DNA of 64,000 bases from contig CANDNA010000002.1 of NCBI GenBank assembly GCA_947385955.1, positions 62,001-126,000 on the forward strand. Reading direction: 5' to 3'. Each line of letters starts with the position of its first letter. Position 1 is the stretch's first letter. Under the pieces are notes generated by a model, which was not told the origin of the DNA, made no database searches, and worked only from the letters and a program-made list of their open reading frames with translations. The DNA is from an uncultured Clostridia bacterium. GTDB taxonomy: Bacteria; Bacillota; Clostridia; Lachnospirales; Lachnospiraceae. Shown one piece after another: positions 8,642 to 18,296 of the stretch. The translations under genes and the position numbers were made by a program.

Positions 8642-9688
8642 TTATGAAAAACTTACGTTTCTGCCCTTCTGTGCCACTGCTATGTAAGTCTTTCCTTCAT
8701 TTAACTGAATCTCATTGCCATTGTCATCAAAATATACGGTAGGTGAATACTCTGCCACCTTAGCCCAGGTAATATGGATTGCTTTTCCTTTGGTGAAATA
8801 ATAACCATCCTCTGTAGCGTCCATATTCTGGAAAGTCAGATATCCTTTCTGGTCCAGAGTTGCCCACTTGGTATACTGTACGATTACATTGGCGAATGCA
8901 AGCTGCTGTCCGTTGTTGCCGTCTACCTGAGCTTTTCCATGTATCGTCTTTTTATACAGGCCTGTGGCCGGATCATAGGTAAATGCACTCTTGGTATAGG
9001 GGAATACCTGTGCCAGACTGATGCTGTTGGCCGTTGCTGCCGCTGCGCCATACTGCTCCAGTGTGTTCACGCCCTGTGCAAAGGTGAAATGCTTTGCATT
9101 GTAATATTCCGGACGCACGGTCAGGGAATATCCCTGCTGCTGTGCCGCTTTGGTAATGCCGTTTGCACTGATGTATGCATTGTGGGGAGCCTTTCTGTCA
9201 GAAGTACGGAAGAAGGAACCGGCTCCGGGTGCTGCGCCTCCCACACCATATTCATAGGTACCTGAAATATTGTTGATATCCGGCAGGGAAATACGGTCTT
9301 TCATATAAACCACACCGCCGAAATGAATGAGGATCGGATCCCATTCCGTAGCCTGCGGGATATAGTAAGCACGGCAGCTTCTCACATTACCGATTTTGGA
9401 AAGTCCCTGCCAGTCATCAATAATCGCCATCTGACGGGAAATATCCCCTTCTTCCATAATTTCATATAAAACCTTTGCATGGCTGATGCCATAGGACGGC
9501 TGTGCCACTTTATCTGTGGGCATCATGATCGCAATCGGACGGGTCAGAGCCTGCTCCGGTGAAATAACCTCATTTGTATATACACTTCGGGTCTCTTCTG
9601 CCTGTACCTCTCCTGCCGGGGCCAATGCACTGATACACGCTGCCACTGTCAGCAGAGAAATCATTTTCGCCAATCTTTGAAACTTCAT
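8642..9688 (-). CDS. DUF3048 domain secreted protein (YerB-like)
   Basis: 348 residues. The start at 9688 is set by AAGGAGGATACT. A signal peptide is clear (MKFQRLAKMISLLTVAACIS, then APAGEVQAEE), so the product is exported. The mature part carries the DUF3048 blocks: PIAIMMPTDKVAQPSYGIS near the N-terminus, then DDWQGLSKIGNVRSCRAYYIP and the C-terminal strand-rich domain with WAKVAEYSPTVYFD. Relatives are cell-surface proteins of Firmicutes with no assigned reaction. It stands alone, with its own terminator. Confidence 0.87.
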   Translation of the reverse strand: MKFQRLAKMISLLTVAACISALAPAGEVQAEETRSVYTNEVISPEQALTRPIAIMMPTDKVAQPSYGISHAKVLYEIMEEGDISRQMAIIDDWQGLSKIGNVRSCRAYYIPQATEWDPILIHFGGVVYMKDRISLPDINNISGTYEYGVGGAAPGAGSFFRTSDRKAPHNAYISANGITKAAQQQGYSLTVRPEYYNAKHFTFAQGVNTLEQYGAAAATANSISLAQVFPYTKSAFTYDPATGLYKKTIHGKAQVDGNNGQQLAFANVIVQYTKWATLDQKGYLTFQNMDATEDGYYFTKGKAIHITWAKVAEYSPTVYFDDNGNEIQLNEGKTYIAVAQKGRNVSFS

Positions 9689-9817
9689 AGTATCCTCCTT
9701 TTCTTTTTCAGGTTTCAAATACCCATTATGATCCTTTTTCAGTATACCCTTGTTTTGTCACACCGTCAAACCTTTTTCATATCATAAATAAAGTAAGTAA
9801 CGTAATCAGGAGCCATT

Positions 9818-10240
9818 ATGGATAATTATTATGAACCGGGTATGGAAACCTCCATATCGGAAGAAGTCGTATCTGCCGAAGAAACCTATAGCTGTTCCAG
9901 AGAATGTGGATGCCATGAAGGAGAATGTGAAATTCCCGCCGCATGCAACAATGTATTTTATCAGTCTGATCTGGTAAGCGTACCGGTAAAGGTGGTCCCT
10001 TTTGCCAAAGCCGGGCCCTGCACTACCGTCTGCTGCGGTTCCCCCATTATTACCTCCGGTGACGCCTGCCTGGGTGAAGTAGGGCAGGTATGTGAATTTA
10101 CCATCACTCAGAAGATCTGTGTCAAACTGCCTCTGCATTTCGGTGCATCCGTCACCATTGACCGGACCAAAATCCAGTGCGGCGGCGTTTCCGAAACCGA
10201 ATGCGACTGCAAAAACCCCTGCATTCGTAAATGCGACTGA
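9818..10240 (+). CDS. Cysteine-rich hypothetical protein
   Basis: 140 residues with 16 cysteines, clustered at the N-terminus (SCSRECGCHEGEC), the centre (CTTVCCGS) and the C-terminus (ECDCKNPCIRKC). No signal peptide is visible. A short central segment (CEFTITQKICVKLPLHFGA) recalls strands in clostridial coat-like proteins, which would fit a spore former, but this is only resemblance. The start follows AATCAGGAGCCATT and the gene is divergent from the DUF3048 gene and closed by a strong terminator. Confidence 0.7.
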   Translation: MDNYYEPGMETSISEEVVSAEETYSCSRECGCHEGECEIPAACNNVFYQSDLVSVPVKVVPFAKAGPCTTVCCGSPIITSGDACLGEVGQVCEFTITQKICVKLPLHFGASVTIDRTKIQCGGVSETECDCKNPCIRKCD

Positions 10241-10289
10241 TCTTTCCAAGCCATATCTCTGTGTGAAAAAGTGTGCCAAATACACATCC

Positions 10290-10328
10290 AAAAAGAACGG
10301 AATCCTGACACAGGATTCCGTTCTTTTT
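10290..10328. terminator. Bidirectional terminator
   Basis: AAAAAGAACGGAATCCTG pairs perfectly with CAGGATTCCGTTCTTTTT around a 3-base loop. It serves both the cysteine-rich gene (plus) and the chemoreceptor gene (minus). Confidence 0.92.
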
Positions 10329-10351
10329 GCCATATCATCTCCGATTATCAA

Positions 10352-12172
10352 TTACAACTGGAACTTGCTCGTTTCCATATTCTGCTGATGGCTCAGCTCT
10401 ACCAATGCCATCGTATCTTCTGTGCATTCCTTAATGGTCTGAGACAAAAGCGACATACTTGCACTGGTCTCTTCTGTGGACGCCGCATTTTCCTCCACTA
10501 CGCTGGCCAGATTATTCACGGAATCCGTAACGATCTGTTTCAGTGAATTCAGGATCTCTGTCTGTCCGCCGATCTCCTTTGTCACCGCCTCTACAGAAGT
10601 AACATCATTGTACAGATGTTCAAATGCTGTCCTTGTCTCATCCAGACGCTGCTGCTGTTCTTTTACATTGCGGGACACTTCCTGCATTTTGCTGACAGAT
10701 ACCTTTACATTGTTGGTCAGTTCCTTTACAATGCCTTCAATCTCCTGTGCACTGCTGGAGGATTCTTCGGAAAGGTTCCGAATTTCTTCTGCCACCACTG
10801 CAAACCCTCTTCCTGCCTCTCCGGCACGGGCCGCCTCTATGCTGGCATTGAGCGAGAGCAGATTGGTCTGTGCTGCCAGCCCTTTGATAATTTCCACAGC
10901 CTTATTGATATCCGCCGCAGACTCATTGTTTTTATTGGTCTGCTCGGATACCACCCCGATAGCCTCTATGGTCACACCGGTAATCTGATCCAGCGCCTTG
11001 ATGCTTTCCGACGCGCCGGAAGTGTATTTCATCATGTTGGAAACAGAGTCCTCCAGCTTATATACACCGCTTTTCTCCACCTCTATGACTTCGCCCAGCT
11101 CTACGATCTTATCATTGACCGTTTCTGTTTCATTGGCCTGATTGGTGGCCCCCTGTGCCAGATCTTCGATTGCTCTGTTTACATTCTGAATACTGTCCGT
11201 AATATGTTCAAACTTTTCACTGAACCGCTCACTGCTTGCGTTCAACTCATCTCCGGTCCGAATCACACTCCCCAGCATACCGGACAGAGCCTGTCTGACG
11301 CGTTCCAGGGAACGTGACATTTCACCGATTTCATCGGCCCGGCAAAGCAGATTGTGACTCACATCAAAGGTCAGGTCTCCTGTGGCAGCCTGGCGCAGAT
11401 TGGCCTCCACCATCTTGATCCCCTTTGTAATCCGCAGTCCGCCCAGCGCCGATGCCGCCAGAGCCACTGCCAGGATTATCACTGCCACAATGCCATAAAT
11501 CGTAATCATATGTACAAACTCAGACTGGATACGTCCTTTTTCCGCATCAATCTGCATATTCATATCGTCTACATAATTACCTGTGGCAATCACCCATCCC
11601 CAGGGCTTAAACTCATCTGAATAAGCCACTTTGGGCGCAACCGTAACCCCATCCGATTTGGTAAAATAAAATTCATTGTAGCCGCCGCCTGCTTTTCCGG
11701 CAGAAACCACATTCTGCGTAACCTTAACCCCATTCTGATCCGTCATATCATATCGGTTATCCCCCTCCTGCTCTGACAGAATCGGGTGCATAACAAGTAC
11801 ATAATCGGTTCCGTCGATCCACAGATAACCGGATGCATCCTCCCGGTAACGCATGGCACGTACTGCTTCCTTAGCCAGTTCCTGGGCTTCCTCCTCACTG
11901 ATCTCCCCGCTCTGGCTCCTGTCATAATACTGCTGTACCACTGCCATTGCGCTCTCTACCTGAGATTTGATTTCCATTTTGTAGCCGTCAGACATGGCCG
12001 TTGCATACTCTTCCACCGACTCCTGCATAGACTGATTCAGAAAATACACACCCAGGCTGCCCAGCGTGACAGCCGGGATAGCGATCATCACAAAAATAAT
12101 TGTAATCAGCATCGCTGTCAGACTCTTAAACCCCTTTACTTTCTGACCTCCTGTAACCATACCCCCATTCAT
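10352..12172 (-). CDS. Methyl-accepting chemotaxis protein with single Cache domain
   Basis: 606 residues. A membrane segment (about 16-40) leads to an extracellular sCache_2-type sensor (about 45-210; includes [18 protein letters not shown] and [19 protein letters not shown]), then a second membrane segment (about 222-245), a HAMP region and the signalling domain with the hallmark hairpin tip [21 protein letters not shown]-type sequence around residues 440-462. Single Cache sensors commonly bind small carboxylates; the ligand is unknown here. Its start follows GGAAGGTGGGATACT. It implies a motile or at least chemosensing cell. Confidence 0.93.
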   Translation of the reverse strand: MNGGMVTGGQKVKGFKSLTAMLITIIFVMIAIPAVTLGSLGVYFLNQSMQESVEEYATAMSDGYKMEIKSQVESAMAVVQQYYDRSQSGEISEEEAQELAKEAVRAMRYREDASGYLWIDGTDYVLVMHPILSEQEGDNRYDMTDQNGVKVTQNVVSAGKAGGGYNEFYFTKSDGVTVAPKVAYSDEFKPWGWVIATGNYVDDMNMQIDAEKGRIQSEFVHMITIYGIVAVIILAVALAASALGGLRITKGIKMVEANLRQAATGDLTFDVSHNLLCRADEIGEMSRSLERVRQALSGMLGSVIRTGDELNASSERFSEKFEHITDSIQNVNRAIEDLAQGATNQANETETVNDKIVELGEVIEVEKSGVYKLEDSVSNMMKYTSGASESIKALDQITGVTIEAIGVVSEQTNKNNESAADINKAVEIIKGLAAQTNLLSLNASIEAARAGEAGRGFAVVAEEIRNLSEESSSSAQEIEGIVKELTNNVKVSVSKMQEVSRNVKEQQQRLDETRTAFEHLYNDVTSVEAVTKEIGGQTEILNSLKQIVTDSVNNLASVVEENAASTEETSASMSLLSQTIKECTEDTMALVELSHQQNMETSKFQL

Positions 12173-12303
12173 AGTATCCCACCTTCCAATTTTCTCTGAT
12201 CTGTTTTCTCTTGTATATTTACACTTTCATTATACGCTTTTCCCATTCAAAGTCAACAAAGCGGAATAAAAAGCTGGTCATTTTGTACTATTTTCTGTAA
12301 AAT

Positions 12304-13713
12304 TCAACGAATTTTTATACGTTTTTCATAATCATTTATTTCCCGGCATACCACATGCGACAGCACAATCACACAAAACAGATTGGGCAGGGCCATCAGG
12401 GCATTCATAATATCCGAAAAATCCCACACCACTTCCAGCGTGCAGACCGCTCCCACAAATGTAATCAGCCCATACACGAACCGATATAAAATACAATATC
12501 TTTTTTTTCTGACCAGAAATACAAATGCACATTCTCCCTGATATTCCCAGGCAATGATGGTGGCAAAAGCAAACAATGCAATCCCCATACTGACAAAACT
12601 GCCTCCCAGCCTCCCGAATACAGTGGAAAAAGCAGCAATGGTCAGTGCTGTACCGGTCAGCAGACATCCTTTTTCATCCCGCATACCGATGGCCCCTGAA
12701 CAGGACAACGCCAGCCCGGTCAGTGTACAGATCACAATGGTATCAAAAAAAACACCTGTCATACTGATGTATCCCTGCCGGACGGGGCTGGTAGTATCCG
12801 CCGCCGCCGCAGTGATACCGCCTGCTCCCAGCCCTGCCTCATTGGAAAATACCCCCCGGGAAACCCCCCATCGCATCGCATCCTGCATAGAAGCCACCAC
12901 TGCGCCTCCCACACCGCCTGCCACTGCTTCTCCCGAGCAGGCCATCCTCAGGATTTCCGTCAGGCAGCCGGGCAGACGGTCCAGATGCAAAACAATTACG
13001 GCCCCTGCTCCCAATATGTAAAAAAGCGCCATACAAGGCACCATATAAAGTGTAATTCTGGAAATGGAACGGATACCGCCCAAAACGATCAGAATGACCA
13101 GAATAGTCAGGATAAGCCCTGTCTTTGCTTCGGAGATTTTGAAAGTTTCCCGAAAGGAAACCGCAATAGAATTGGACTGGGTCATATTCCCCATCCCAAA
13201 GGATGCAAATACGGCAAAGAGCGCATACAGTCCGCCCAGCAGCTTCCCCAGACGCCGTATCGGAAATCCGCGCAGCATGGTATACATCGGCCCGCCCACG
13301 AAACTGCCGCTTTCATCCCTTGTCCTGTATTTCACTGCCAGCATACTTTCTGCAAATTTAGTGGAAAGCCCCACAAAAGCAGCCACAATCATCCAAAACA
13401 GCGCTCCCGGCCCGCCCAGCAGCATAGCCGTAGCCACTCCCACAATATTCCCGGTACCGATGGTGGCCGCCAGCTCTGTCGTCAGAGAAGAAAGCGGGGA
13501 GATCTCTCCTTCCCGCTTTGCCGTCAGGCCCCTCTTACACCCCGTTCCCACTGCCCTTTTGTCCCGTCCGATCACACACCGCAGGGCATAGCCCAGATTC
13601 CTGACCGGAAGAAAACGCATACGGATCAGCAGATACAGACCCGTCCCCAGCATAAAAGCCAGCATGCCCGGCCCCCATACCACTGTATCCACCTGTTTTA
13701 ATAGTTCTGCCAT
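12304..13713 (-). CDS. AGCS-family sodium:alanine/glycine symporter
   Basis: 469 residues with about 11 membrane segments. The family signatures are present: SSLTTELAATIGTGNIVGVA near residues 75-95 and FSNEAGLGAGGITAAAADT near 290-308, then ACD-type segments. It imports alanine or glycine with Na+ (or H+). The start follows an AACAGGAACAGGTT stretch. It stands as a single gene between a chemoreceptor and an AEC-type transporter. Confidence 0.93.
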   Translation of the reverse strand: MAELLKQVDTVVWGPGMLAFMLGTGLYLLIRMRFLPVRNLGYALRCVIGRDKRAVGTGCKRGLTAKREGEISPLSSLTTELAATIGTGNIVGVATAMLLGGPGALFWMIVAAFVGLSTKFAESMLAVKYRTRDESGSFVGGPMYTMLRGFPIRRLGKLLGGLYALFAVFASFGMGNMTQSNSIAVSFRETFKISEAKTGLILTILVILIVLGGIRSISRITLYMVPCMALFYILGAGAVIVLHLDRLPGCLTEILRMACSGEAVAGGVGGAVVASMQDAMRWGVSRGVFSNEAGLGAGGITAAAADTTSPVRQGYISMTGVFFDTIVICTLTGLALSCSGAIGMRDEKGCLLTGTALTIAAFSTVFGRLGGSFVSMGIALFAFATIIAWEYQGECAFVFLVRKKRYCILYRFVYGLITFVGAVCTLEVVWDFSDIMNALMALPNLFCVIVLSHVVCREINDYEKRIKIR

Positions 13714-13804
13714 AACCTGTTCCTGTTTGTTTTATTATAAATACTATATTATGACAGCAGGCCGTTTAGACCATTTTGGTATTTCCGCCCAAAGCGGCCG
13801 GATA

Positions 13805-14755
13805 CTAAACAAACAGCATGGCCAGCATGGGAATCGTAATAAGGGATGCCAGAGTGGTAATAAAAGTCCCCTGAGCCATCAGTTTTTCATCCACCCCATA
13901 CTGAAGGCAGAGCATGGTCCCATTGGTGGCCACCGGCATGGCGGAAAGGATCACACACACACCCAGCAGCAGCCTGTCCGTTACAAAACCGCGGTAAATG
14001 AAATATACAACAGCCGGCAAAAGCAGCAGACGGAACAGTGCAAATACATAGGCTTTCCAGTTTCCGAACATCTCCCCTACCGGCATGTCTGCCAGAGAAG
14101 ATCCGATCACCAGCAGGGCAGCCGGTGTCGTGATATTTCCCAGCATCGCACAGATATCTCCCAGTATGGCAGGGCCCTTCCAGCCGGTCAGCGCCAGCAC
14201 AATGGCAAACACCGATGCAATCAGGCAGGGCGTCAGAAACATCCGGTACGTAATGGCAGCTCTTGCCCCTCCGCCTTCCTGACCCTCCGCCGAAACAGCG
14301 CTTTTCCGGATAAAAATCACACCTATGGAAAAAGCCAGAAAATTAAAAGGCAGATTGAACACACAGGTATAAAATACCGCTTTGTCACCGAAAATAGCCT
14401 GCGTCACCGGATAACCGATAAATCCCACATTGGCAAACGCCAGCATAAACCGGTAAATGCCCTCTTCCGCCTTTTTTACCCGGAGGAGCTTAGGCACCAC
14501 ATACGCCCCCGCAATCAGAACCAGATAACTGGAAAACGCCACTGCAAACAATCCCAGAATCTCCATTGTCCCCGGCAGATCATCCTGGGTCAGCACCGAA
14601 GAAAGTGTAATACCCGGAATCGCTATATTCAGCACCATCCGTGTCACATGCAGCCGGGCTTCCTTTCCAAAAGAACCGCACTTACAGGCAATATATCCAA
14701 TCAAAATAATCAGGAACAATTCTATCATCTTTCCGAACACATAAAAAAAATCCAT
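13805..14755 (-). CDS. AEC-family (auxin efflux carrier-like) transporter
   Basis: 316 residues, about ten membrane segments arranged as two sets of five with the typical central NVGFIGYPVTQAIFGD motif (about 102-117) and PLLVIGSSLAD-like ALLVIGSSLADMP. In Clostridia such carriers move organic acids or related anions (malate, malonate). The start at 14755 is chosen for the GAGGTGTAAA ribosome site. No neighbouring enzyme indicates the substrate. Confidence 0.88.
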   Translation of the reverse strand: MDFFYVFGKMIELFLIILIGYIACKCGSFGKEARLHVTRMVLNIAIPGITLSSVLTQDDLPGTMEILGLFAVAFSSYLVLIAGAYVVPKLLRVKKAEEGIYRFMLAFANVGFIGYPVTQAIFGDKAVFYTCVFNLPFNFLAFSIGVIFIRKSAVSAEGQEGGGARAAITYRMFLTPCLIASVFAIVLALTGWKGPAILGDICAMLGNITTPAALLVIGSSLADMPVGEMFGNWKAYVFALFRLLLLPAVVYFIYRGFVTDRLLLGVCVILSAMPVATNGTMLCLQYGVDEKLMAQGTFITTLASLITIPMLAMLFV

Positions 14756-14873
14756 TTTACACCTCACACATTTCCCTGCCATGTCTTTCTATGTTATACA
14801 CCAATACCTGCTCCTATTGCAAGGGAAAGTGAAAAAGCAAAAACAAAAATGTCCCTACTTTTTTCATTTTATG

Positions 14874-14943
14874 ATATAATGAGGAGGCGCACTGATGTGC
14901 GCGAAGGTCAGCAGCCTCCCGGCTGGCGACATGATATAATTAG
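14874..14943 (+). promoter_or_regulatory. Two TATAAT boxes flanking two hairpins, upstream of the ACT-domain gene
   Basis: TGATATAAT occurs at about 14872-14880 and again at 14932-14940. Between them lie two short hairpins: GCGCAC-TGAT-GTGCGC (14887-14902) and CAGCC-TCCC-GGCTG (14912-14925). The arrangement may be tandem promoters with a structured leader or a small inserted repeat. It does not match a riboswitch class I can recognise. Confidence 0.35.
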
Positions 14944-15028
14944 GAAAGAATTTTCTGTTGGCATAAATATTCATGGTATTACGAAAAACATAATACCATC
15001 CACTATTAAATTCAAAGAGGTAAACAAT

Positions 15029-15436
15029 ATGTTAAAACAAGTATCTATCTATGCAGAGAACAAAAAAGGAACCTTCCAGGACATCACCTCTCATCTGATG
15101 CAGGAAGGCATCAATATTCTGGGTTCCGTAACACAGAACAGTACTGAATACGGCGTGGTACGCATGATCGTATCCGATACAGAAAAAACCATTGACCTGC
15201 TGAAGGCAAATGGTTATCTGTGTAAATCCACCCATATCATCGGTGTGGAAATGACAGATAAAGTCGGCAGTCTGAACCATCTGCTTCTGGCACTGCTGGA
15301 AGGAAACATCAATGTAGACTATACCTATCTGTGCTTTAACAGAGAAACCGGTATGCCCATTATCATCCTGCACACAGAAGATATCTTTGAAGTGGAAAAT
15401 TATCTGAAAGCAAAAGGATTTGTGGTGCAGCAGTAA
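15029..15436 (+). CDS. Tandem ACT-domain protein
   Basis: 135 residues. The start at 15029 follows AAAGAGGTAAACAAT; the much longer open frame upstream is antisense to the AEC transporter and is not coding. Two ACT domains are seen: residues 1-65 (QVSIYAENKKGTFQDITSHL, GVVRMIVSD) and 70-135 (VEMTDKVGSLNHLLLALLEG, IIILHTEDIFEV). ACT domains bind amino acids; this stand-alone pair is a regulatory protein known from amino-acid metabolism operons in Clostridia. The ligand is unknown. Confidence 0.88.
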   Translation: MLKQVSIYAENKKGTFQDITSHLMQEGINILGSVTQNSTEYGVVRMIVSDTEKTIDLLKANGYLCKSTHIIGVEMTDKVGSLNHLLLALLEGNINVDYTYLCFNRETGMPIIILHTEDIFEVENYLKAKGFVVQQ

Positions 15437-15439
15437 AGC

Positions 15440-15575
15440 GCTTCCGCTGTTTTATGAATCATGCTCATCCATCAAACGGATGGGTTACCCGCCCCTGCAA
15501 GGAACAGTTACCGGCCAGCGCCCAGTGACGCTGGCTTTCACTTCCTTCAGACCCACTGTCCTCACAAAATAGGAT
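15440..15575 (-). other. Structured non-coding stretch, possible group II intron remnant
   Basis: No gene is seen between 15437 and 15604. On the minus strand it holds GGACAGTGGGTCTGAAGGAA (about 15563-15544), a perfect hairpin GCCAGCG/CGCTGGC (15513-15534 region), then GGCGGGTAACCCATCC and a CATCC/GGATG hairpin. The order GTGGGTCTGAAGGAAG ... GTAACCCATC resembles pieces of bacterial group II intron domain I that I have seen, but no reverse transcriptase or domain V is present, so a decayed remnant is the most that can be said. Confidence 0.3.
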
Positions 15576-15604
15576 GCTCTTTTTCCCCGTAAAGTTCACC
15601 TTAT

Positions 15605-17023
15605 TCACCGATTCACCGCGACACTGAATTGTTTTTTAATCTCTTCAAGATCATTGAGCAGGATTGCGGAATACTGTCCTGCTTCCCGCCAGACACTTTC
15701 TGCCTTGCTGTAATCCCCGTCAAACAGCGCATTTATTACCATTTTCCCATAGTCATGAAATTTTTTATGCTTTTCGCCCAGTTCCTTCCATAATTTCATA
15801 ACCTCCGGTCTGGCCGGTTCCATTGCATAGTAAAAATGACCAAATCCACATTTTCTGTCATTCACCTGCAGCGGCAGGATCGTCCGTTCTCTGACAATCC
15901 GCTCCAAATTTGCCAGCCAGTTTTTATGCGCTGTAATTGCTTTCCCGATATATTCTGCAAACTTCTGATCCTCTAACCTGTAAAAGGCATCCTTCGTCAT
16001 AGCGCCCATGATTTTAACGGACTCGTCAAGTGTTGATTCGATCATTGCCATCGGCTTCGCAAAATCGTCTATATTTTTACTGTGTTCCCACAACTGCACA
16101 GTATCCTCGTGCAGCACTCCACACTGGACATTGATATTTGAAGAACGCGTTTCTAACTCAATGACCGAACTGCTGATCTCCTCACTGACACCTGCAAGGG
16201 ACGAAATATTATTGGTGATTTTCTCCAGATGCTGCCGGTTCTCTTCATTCAGCTCCCACACATGACTAATATTTTGTGTAACGGTTCCCAGCGATTCAAT
16301 GGTATTATCCATGCTTTCCACACTCTTGGCAGACGCGCTGCGTATATCCGCCACAAAACATCCCATGTTTGCCGTTAATTTCTTGGTTTCATCCGCCAAC
16401 TCCCGGATTTCATCGGCGACCACCGCAAAGCCTTTACCGGCCTCCCCTGCCCTTGCCGCCTCTATAGAGGCGTTCAGCGCGAGGAGATTTGTCTGAGACG
16501 AAATGGCGTTGATACCGGCGATCACGTCATTCATCTGACTGATAACCCTGGAGAGCTGGTGCATGTCCTTCTGCATTTCTTTTGATACATTGATTGTACT
16601 GTCGGACAGTTCTCTGGTAACTGTCAGTTCCTTCTGGCTCTCCTTAATGCGCTGATAGACAAGATTCGATTCCTCCGAGATTTCGATAATCGTATTGGTC
16701 AGCTCCTCATGCTGTACCGAAACCATTCTGGCAATCGAATCTGCTTCGTCAGAGGCTGAGTGAATCAATTCCGTGGCCTCCGAAACACTGTCAGACACTT
16801 TCTGAAGAGTTTCAGAATAATGATTCAGGGAAAGATCCAGAGAACTGATCTGCATCACTGCATCAAGAATATTGGCCACTGCTTCCTCAAACCGGGTGCG
16901 CCCTGTGAGCAGACGGCGGTATATTTGCTCCATCTCAGCGGACTTTTTCCCATAATCCGCATCGACAAGTTCCGCCATCGACGATAATAAACTTTCTTTT
17001 TTTGATCTTATTAAAATACCCAT
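15605..17023 (-). CDS. Soluble chemoreceptor with C-terminal CZB zinc-binding domain
   Basis: 472 residues with no membrane segment, so cytosolic. The signalling hairpin lies at about 185-205 ([20 protein letters not shown]). The C-terminus is a CZB domain: AHKNWL (His), [11 protein letters not shown] (Cys and His) and [10 protein letters not shown] (His), the 3His/1Cys zinc site. CZB proteins in other bacteria sense zinc or hypochlorous acid through the zinc-bound Cys. The start at 17023 follows AAGGGATAACT. It is downstream of a PerR/Fur-type regulator on the same strand, which fits an oxidant or metal theme. Confidence 0.92.
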   Translation of the reverse strand: MGILIRSKKESLLSSMAELVDADYGKKSAEMEQIYRRLLTGRTRFEEAVANILDAVMQISSLDLSLNHYSETLQKVSDSVSEATELIHSASDEADSIARMVSVQHEELTNTIIEISEESNLVYQRIKESQKELTVTRELSDSTINVSKEMQKDMHQLSRVISQMNDVIAGINAISSQTNLLALNASIEAARAGEAGKGFAVVADEIRELADETKKLTANMGCFVADIRSASAKSVESMDNTIESLGTVTQNISHVWELNEENRQHLEKITNNISSLAGVSEEISSSVIELETRSSNINVQCGVLHEDTVQLWEHSKNIDDFAKPMAMIESTLDESVKIMGAMTKDAFYRLEDQKFAEYIGKAITAHKNWLANLERIVRERTILPLQVNDRKCGFGHFYYAMEPARPEVMKLWKELGEKHKKFHDYGKMVINALFDGDYSKAESVWREAGQYSAILLNDLEEIKKQFSVAVNR

Positions 17024-17147
17024 AGTTATCCCTTCTTTATAATGTACAATCAATTGAGGGAATGGCCTTCTCTCCTACTGACACATGGATTTTTATACAG
17101 GAGGTTCGTCCTGAACATCATCTTCTCTAAAATGAATGCATGTGATT

Positions 17148-17528
17148 TTATATATCGTCTTGATTTTTCTCCTGTTTCCGGCAATCCGGACACAGGTAAA
17201 AGACTTTCAGGTCATACGAAAAAAAGTCCTCCCCTAATTGCCTGCGCAGGGAGGCTGTCAGATCCTCAAACGTGATGTCTGCCAATTTGCCACACTTCTG
17301 ACAAACCAGATGATCATGCCTGGTCAAACGGTCATATCTGTCCGGCATATTTTCAATGGAGATTTTGCGGATCATTTTGGCTTTCCAAAGCCTGTTCACA
17401 TTGTTATATACTGTAGCCAGAACGATTTGGGGATATTTGTTTTTCATTTCCGCATATATCTGTTCTACCGTCAGATGCTTCACTGAGTTGATAATGATAT
17501 GATATATTTCACGCTCATATGTCGTCAT
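17148..17528 (-). CDS. Fur/PerR-family transcriptional regulator
   Basis: 126 residues. The N-terminal winged helix includes HLTVEQIYAEM and LATVYNNVNRL (recognition helix, about 40-50). The C-terminal part has the two structural zinc pairs CQKCG and CPDC, plus DRYDRLTRHDHLVC as metal-binding region. The short size and the Per-like box upstream favour a peroxide-type (PerR-like) role over iron, but Fur or Zur cannot be excluded. The start follows AGAGGTAATGACAGT. The CZB chemoreceptor gene lies 124 bases downstream. Confidence 0.88.
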   Translation of the reverse strand: MTTYEREIYHIIINSVKHLTVEQIYAEMKNKYPQIVLATVYNNVNRLWKAKMIRKISIENMPDRYDRLTRHDHLVCQKCGKLADITFEDLTASLRRQLGEDFFSYDLKVFYLCPDCRKQEKNQDDI

Positions 17529-17551
17529 ACTGTCATTACCTCTACATACTA

Positions 17552-17572
17552 TTAGAATTAGAATAATTCTAA
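17552..17572 (-). promoter_or_regulatory. Per/Fur-like box upstream of the PerR-type gene
   Basis: TTAGAAT-A-ATTCTAA (17558-17572) is a perfect 7-1-7 inverted repeat, the spacing of PerR boxes. Another half site TTAGAAT overlaps at 17552-17558, and a further GATTCTAA half lies at about 17584. The site sits about 25 bases before the start codon in the promoter, so autoregulation is likely. Confidence 0.75.
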
Positions 17573-17589
17573 ATTCTTTTTTCTGATTC

Positions 17590-17860
17590 TAACAATTTTT
17601 TCCATATTTGTCAAGCAGCGTTTCAGGCAATTTCAAACAATAGGTAACAACCGGAACACTCAATGCGGAAAATGACACCGTGTTTTCATCAGCAGCCATC
17701 GATCGTGCTAAAGATGAACAGCACTGTAAACGAGGTGTAAAGATCATGTGGAGTATCAGGATATACGCTATAAATCCAATGTATGCGCTGATAAGCCGCG
17801 GGCAGAACACCCCAGGCTCACGCTATGGGATGTCCGCCTGCCAGCTCAACAGGGTCACGA
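17590..17860. other. Gene-free stretch, possibly a decayed coding remnant
   Basis: No gene with a ribosome site is found between 17529 and 17908. On the plus strand one frame reads about 40 residues without a stop with protein-like composition (VEYQDIRYKSNVCADKPR, then LWDVRLPAQQG), but with no start codon and no recognised family. It may be the ruin of a gene once controlled by the Per-like box. Confidence 0.25.
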
Positions 17861-17864
17861 AATC

Positions 17865-17910
17865 AAAAATCCCGGAACAAGCCCTGACTGGCCTATTCCG
17901 GGATCTTTTT
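17865..17910. terminator. Intrinsic terminator
   Basis: ATCCCGGAA pairs with TTCCGGGAT, with an A-run before and a T-run after, so it works in both directions. The likely user is the minus-strand gene whose stop is at 17909. Confidence 0.8.
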
Positions 17911-18202
17911 ACTCCTCTACTTTCTGATAACGCTTGAATATTTTATCCTTACCGCATGCATGTTTGCTGCCGTCCTCTTCAATGATGATATAATCCCCCT
18001 CATTGATAAACGTCCGGCCGCGGCGGTGTTTGATATACGGACATACCATCACGCCGTCCTCTCTTGTCACTTTCACAAGATTATCGGTAACAATCCAGCC
18101 CTTCATCACCACATTGTGATATGGTTCAAATCCATCCTCCATGTTTTTTCCGGCTTCATATTCATATACATCGGCATAAAGCCCTATTCTGACACATCTC
18201 AT
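17909..18202 (-). CDS. Small hypothetical protein
   Basis: 97 residues, beta-rich and charged (TREDGVMVCPYIKHRRGRTFINEGDYIIIEEDG). It starts after GAGAGGAGGTACTTGCAGT, ends at a terminator, and has no signal peptide or membrane segment. I do not recognise a family. Its final KIFKRYQKVEE overlaps the terminator stem. Confidence 0.65.
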   Translation of the reverse strand: MRCVRIGLYADVYEYEAGKNMEDGFEPYHNVVMKGWIVTDNLVKVTREDGVMVCPYIKHRRGRTFINEGDYIIIEEDGSKHACGKDKIFKRYQKVEE

Positions 18203-18296
18203 ACTGCAAGTACCTCCTCTCGTACACTTCCCTCTGCCTATATCATCCGGAAGCTCTGTGCTTCCTTATTATATCACAAATCAGCCCAATACACTA

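Noticed and set aside
13664-15028. A long plus-strand open frame leading into the ACT-domain gene
   Set aside because: It runs antisense to the AEC transporter, has low-complexity His/Gln/Arg-rich translation and no start signal; the real ACT-domain gene starts at 15029 after AAAGAGG.
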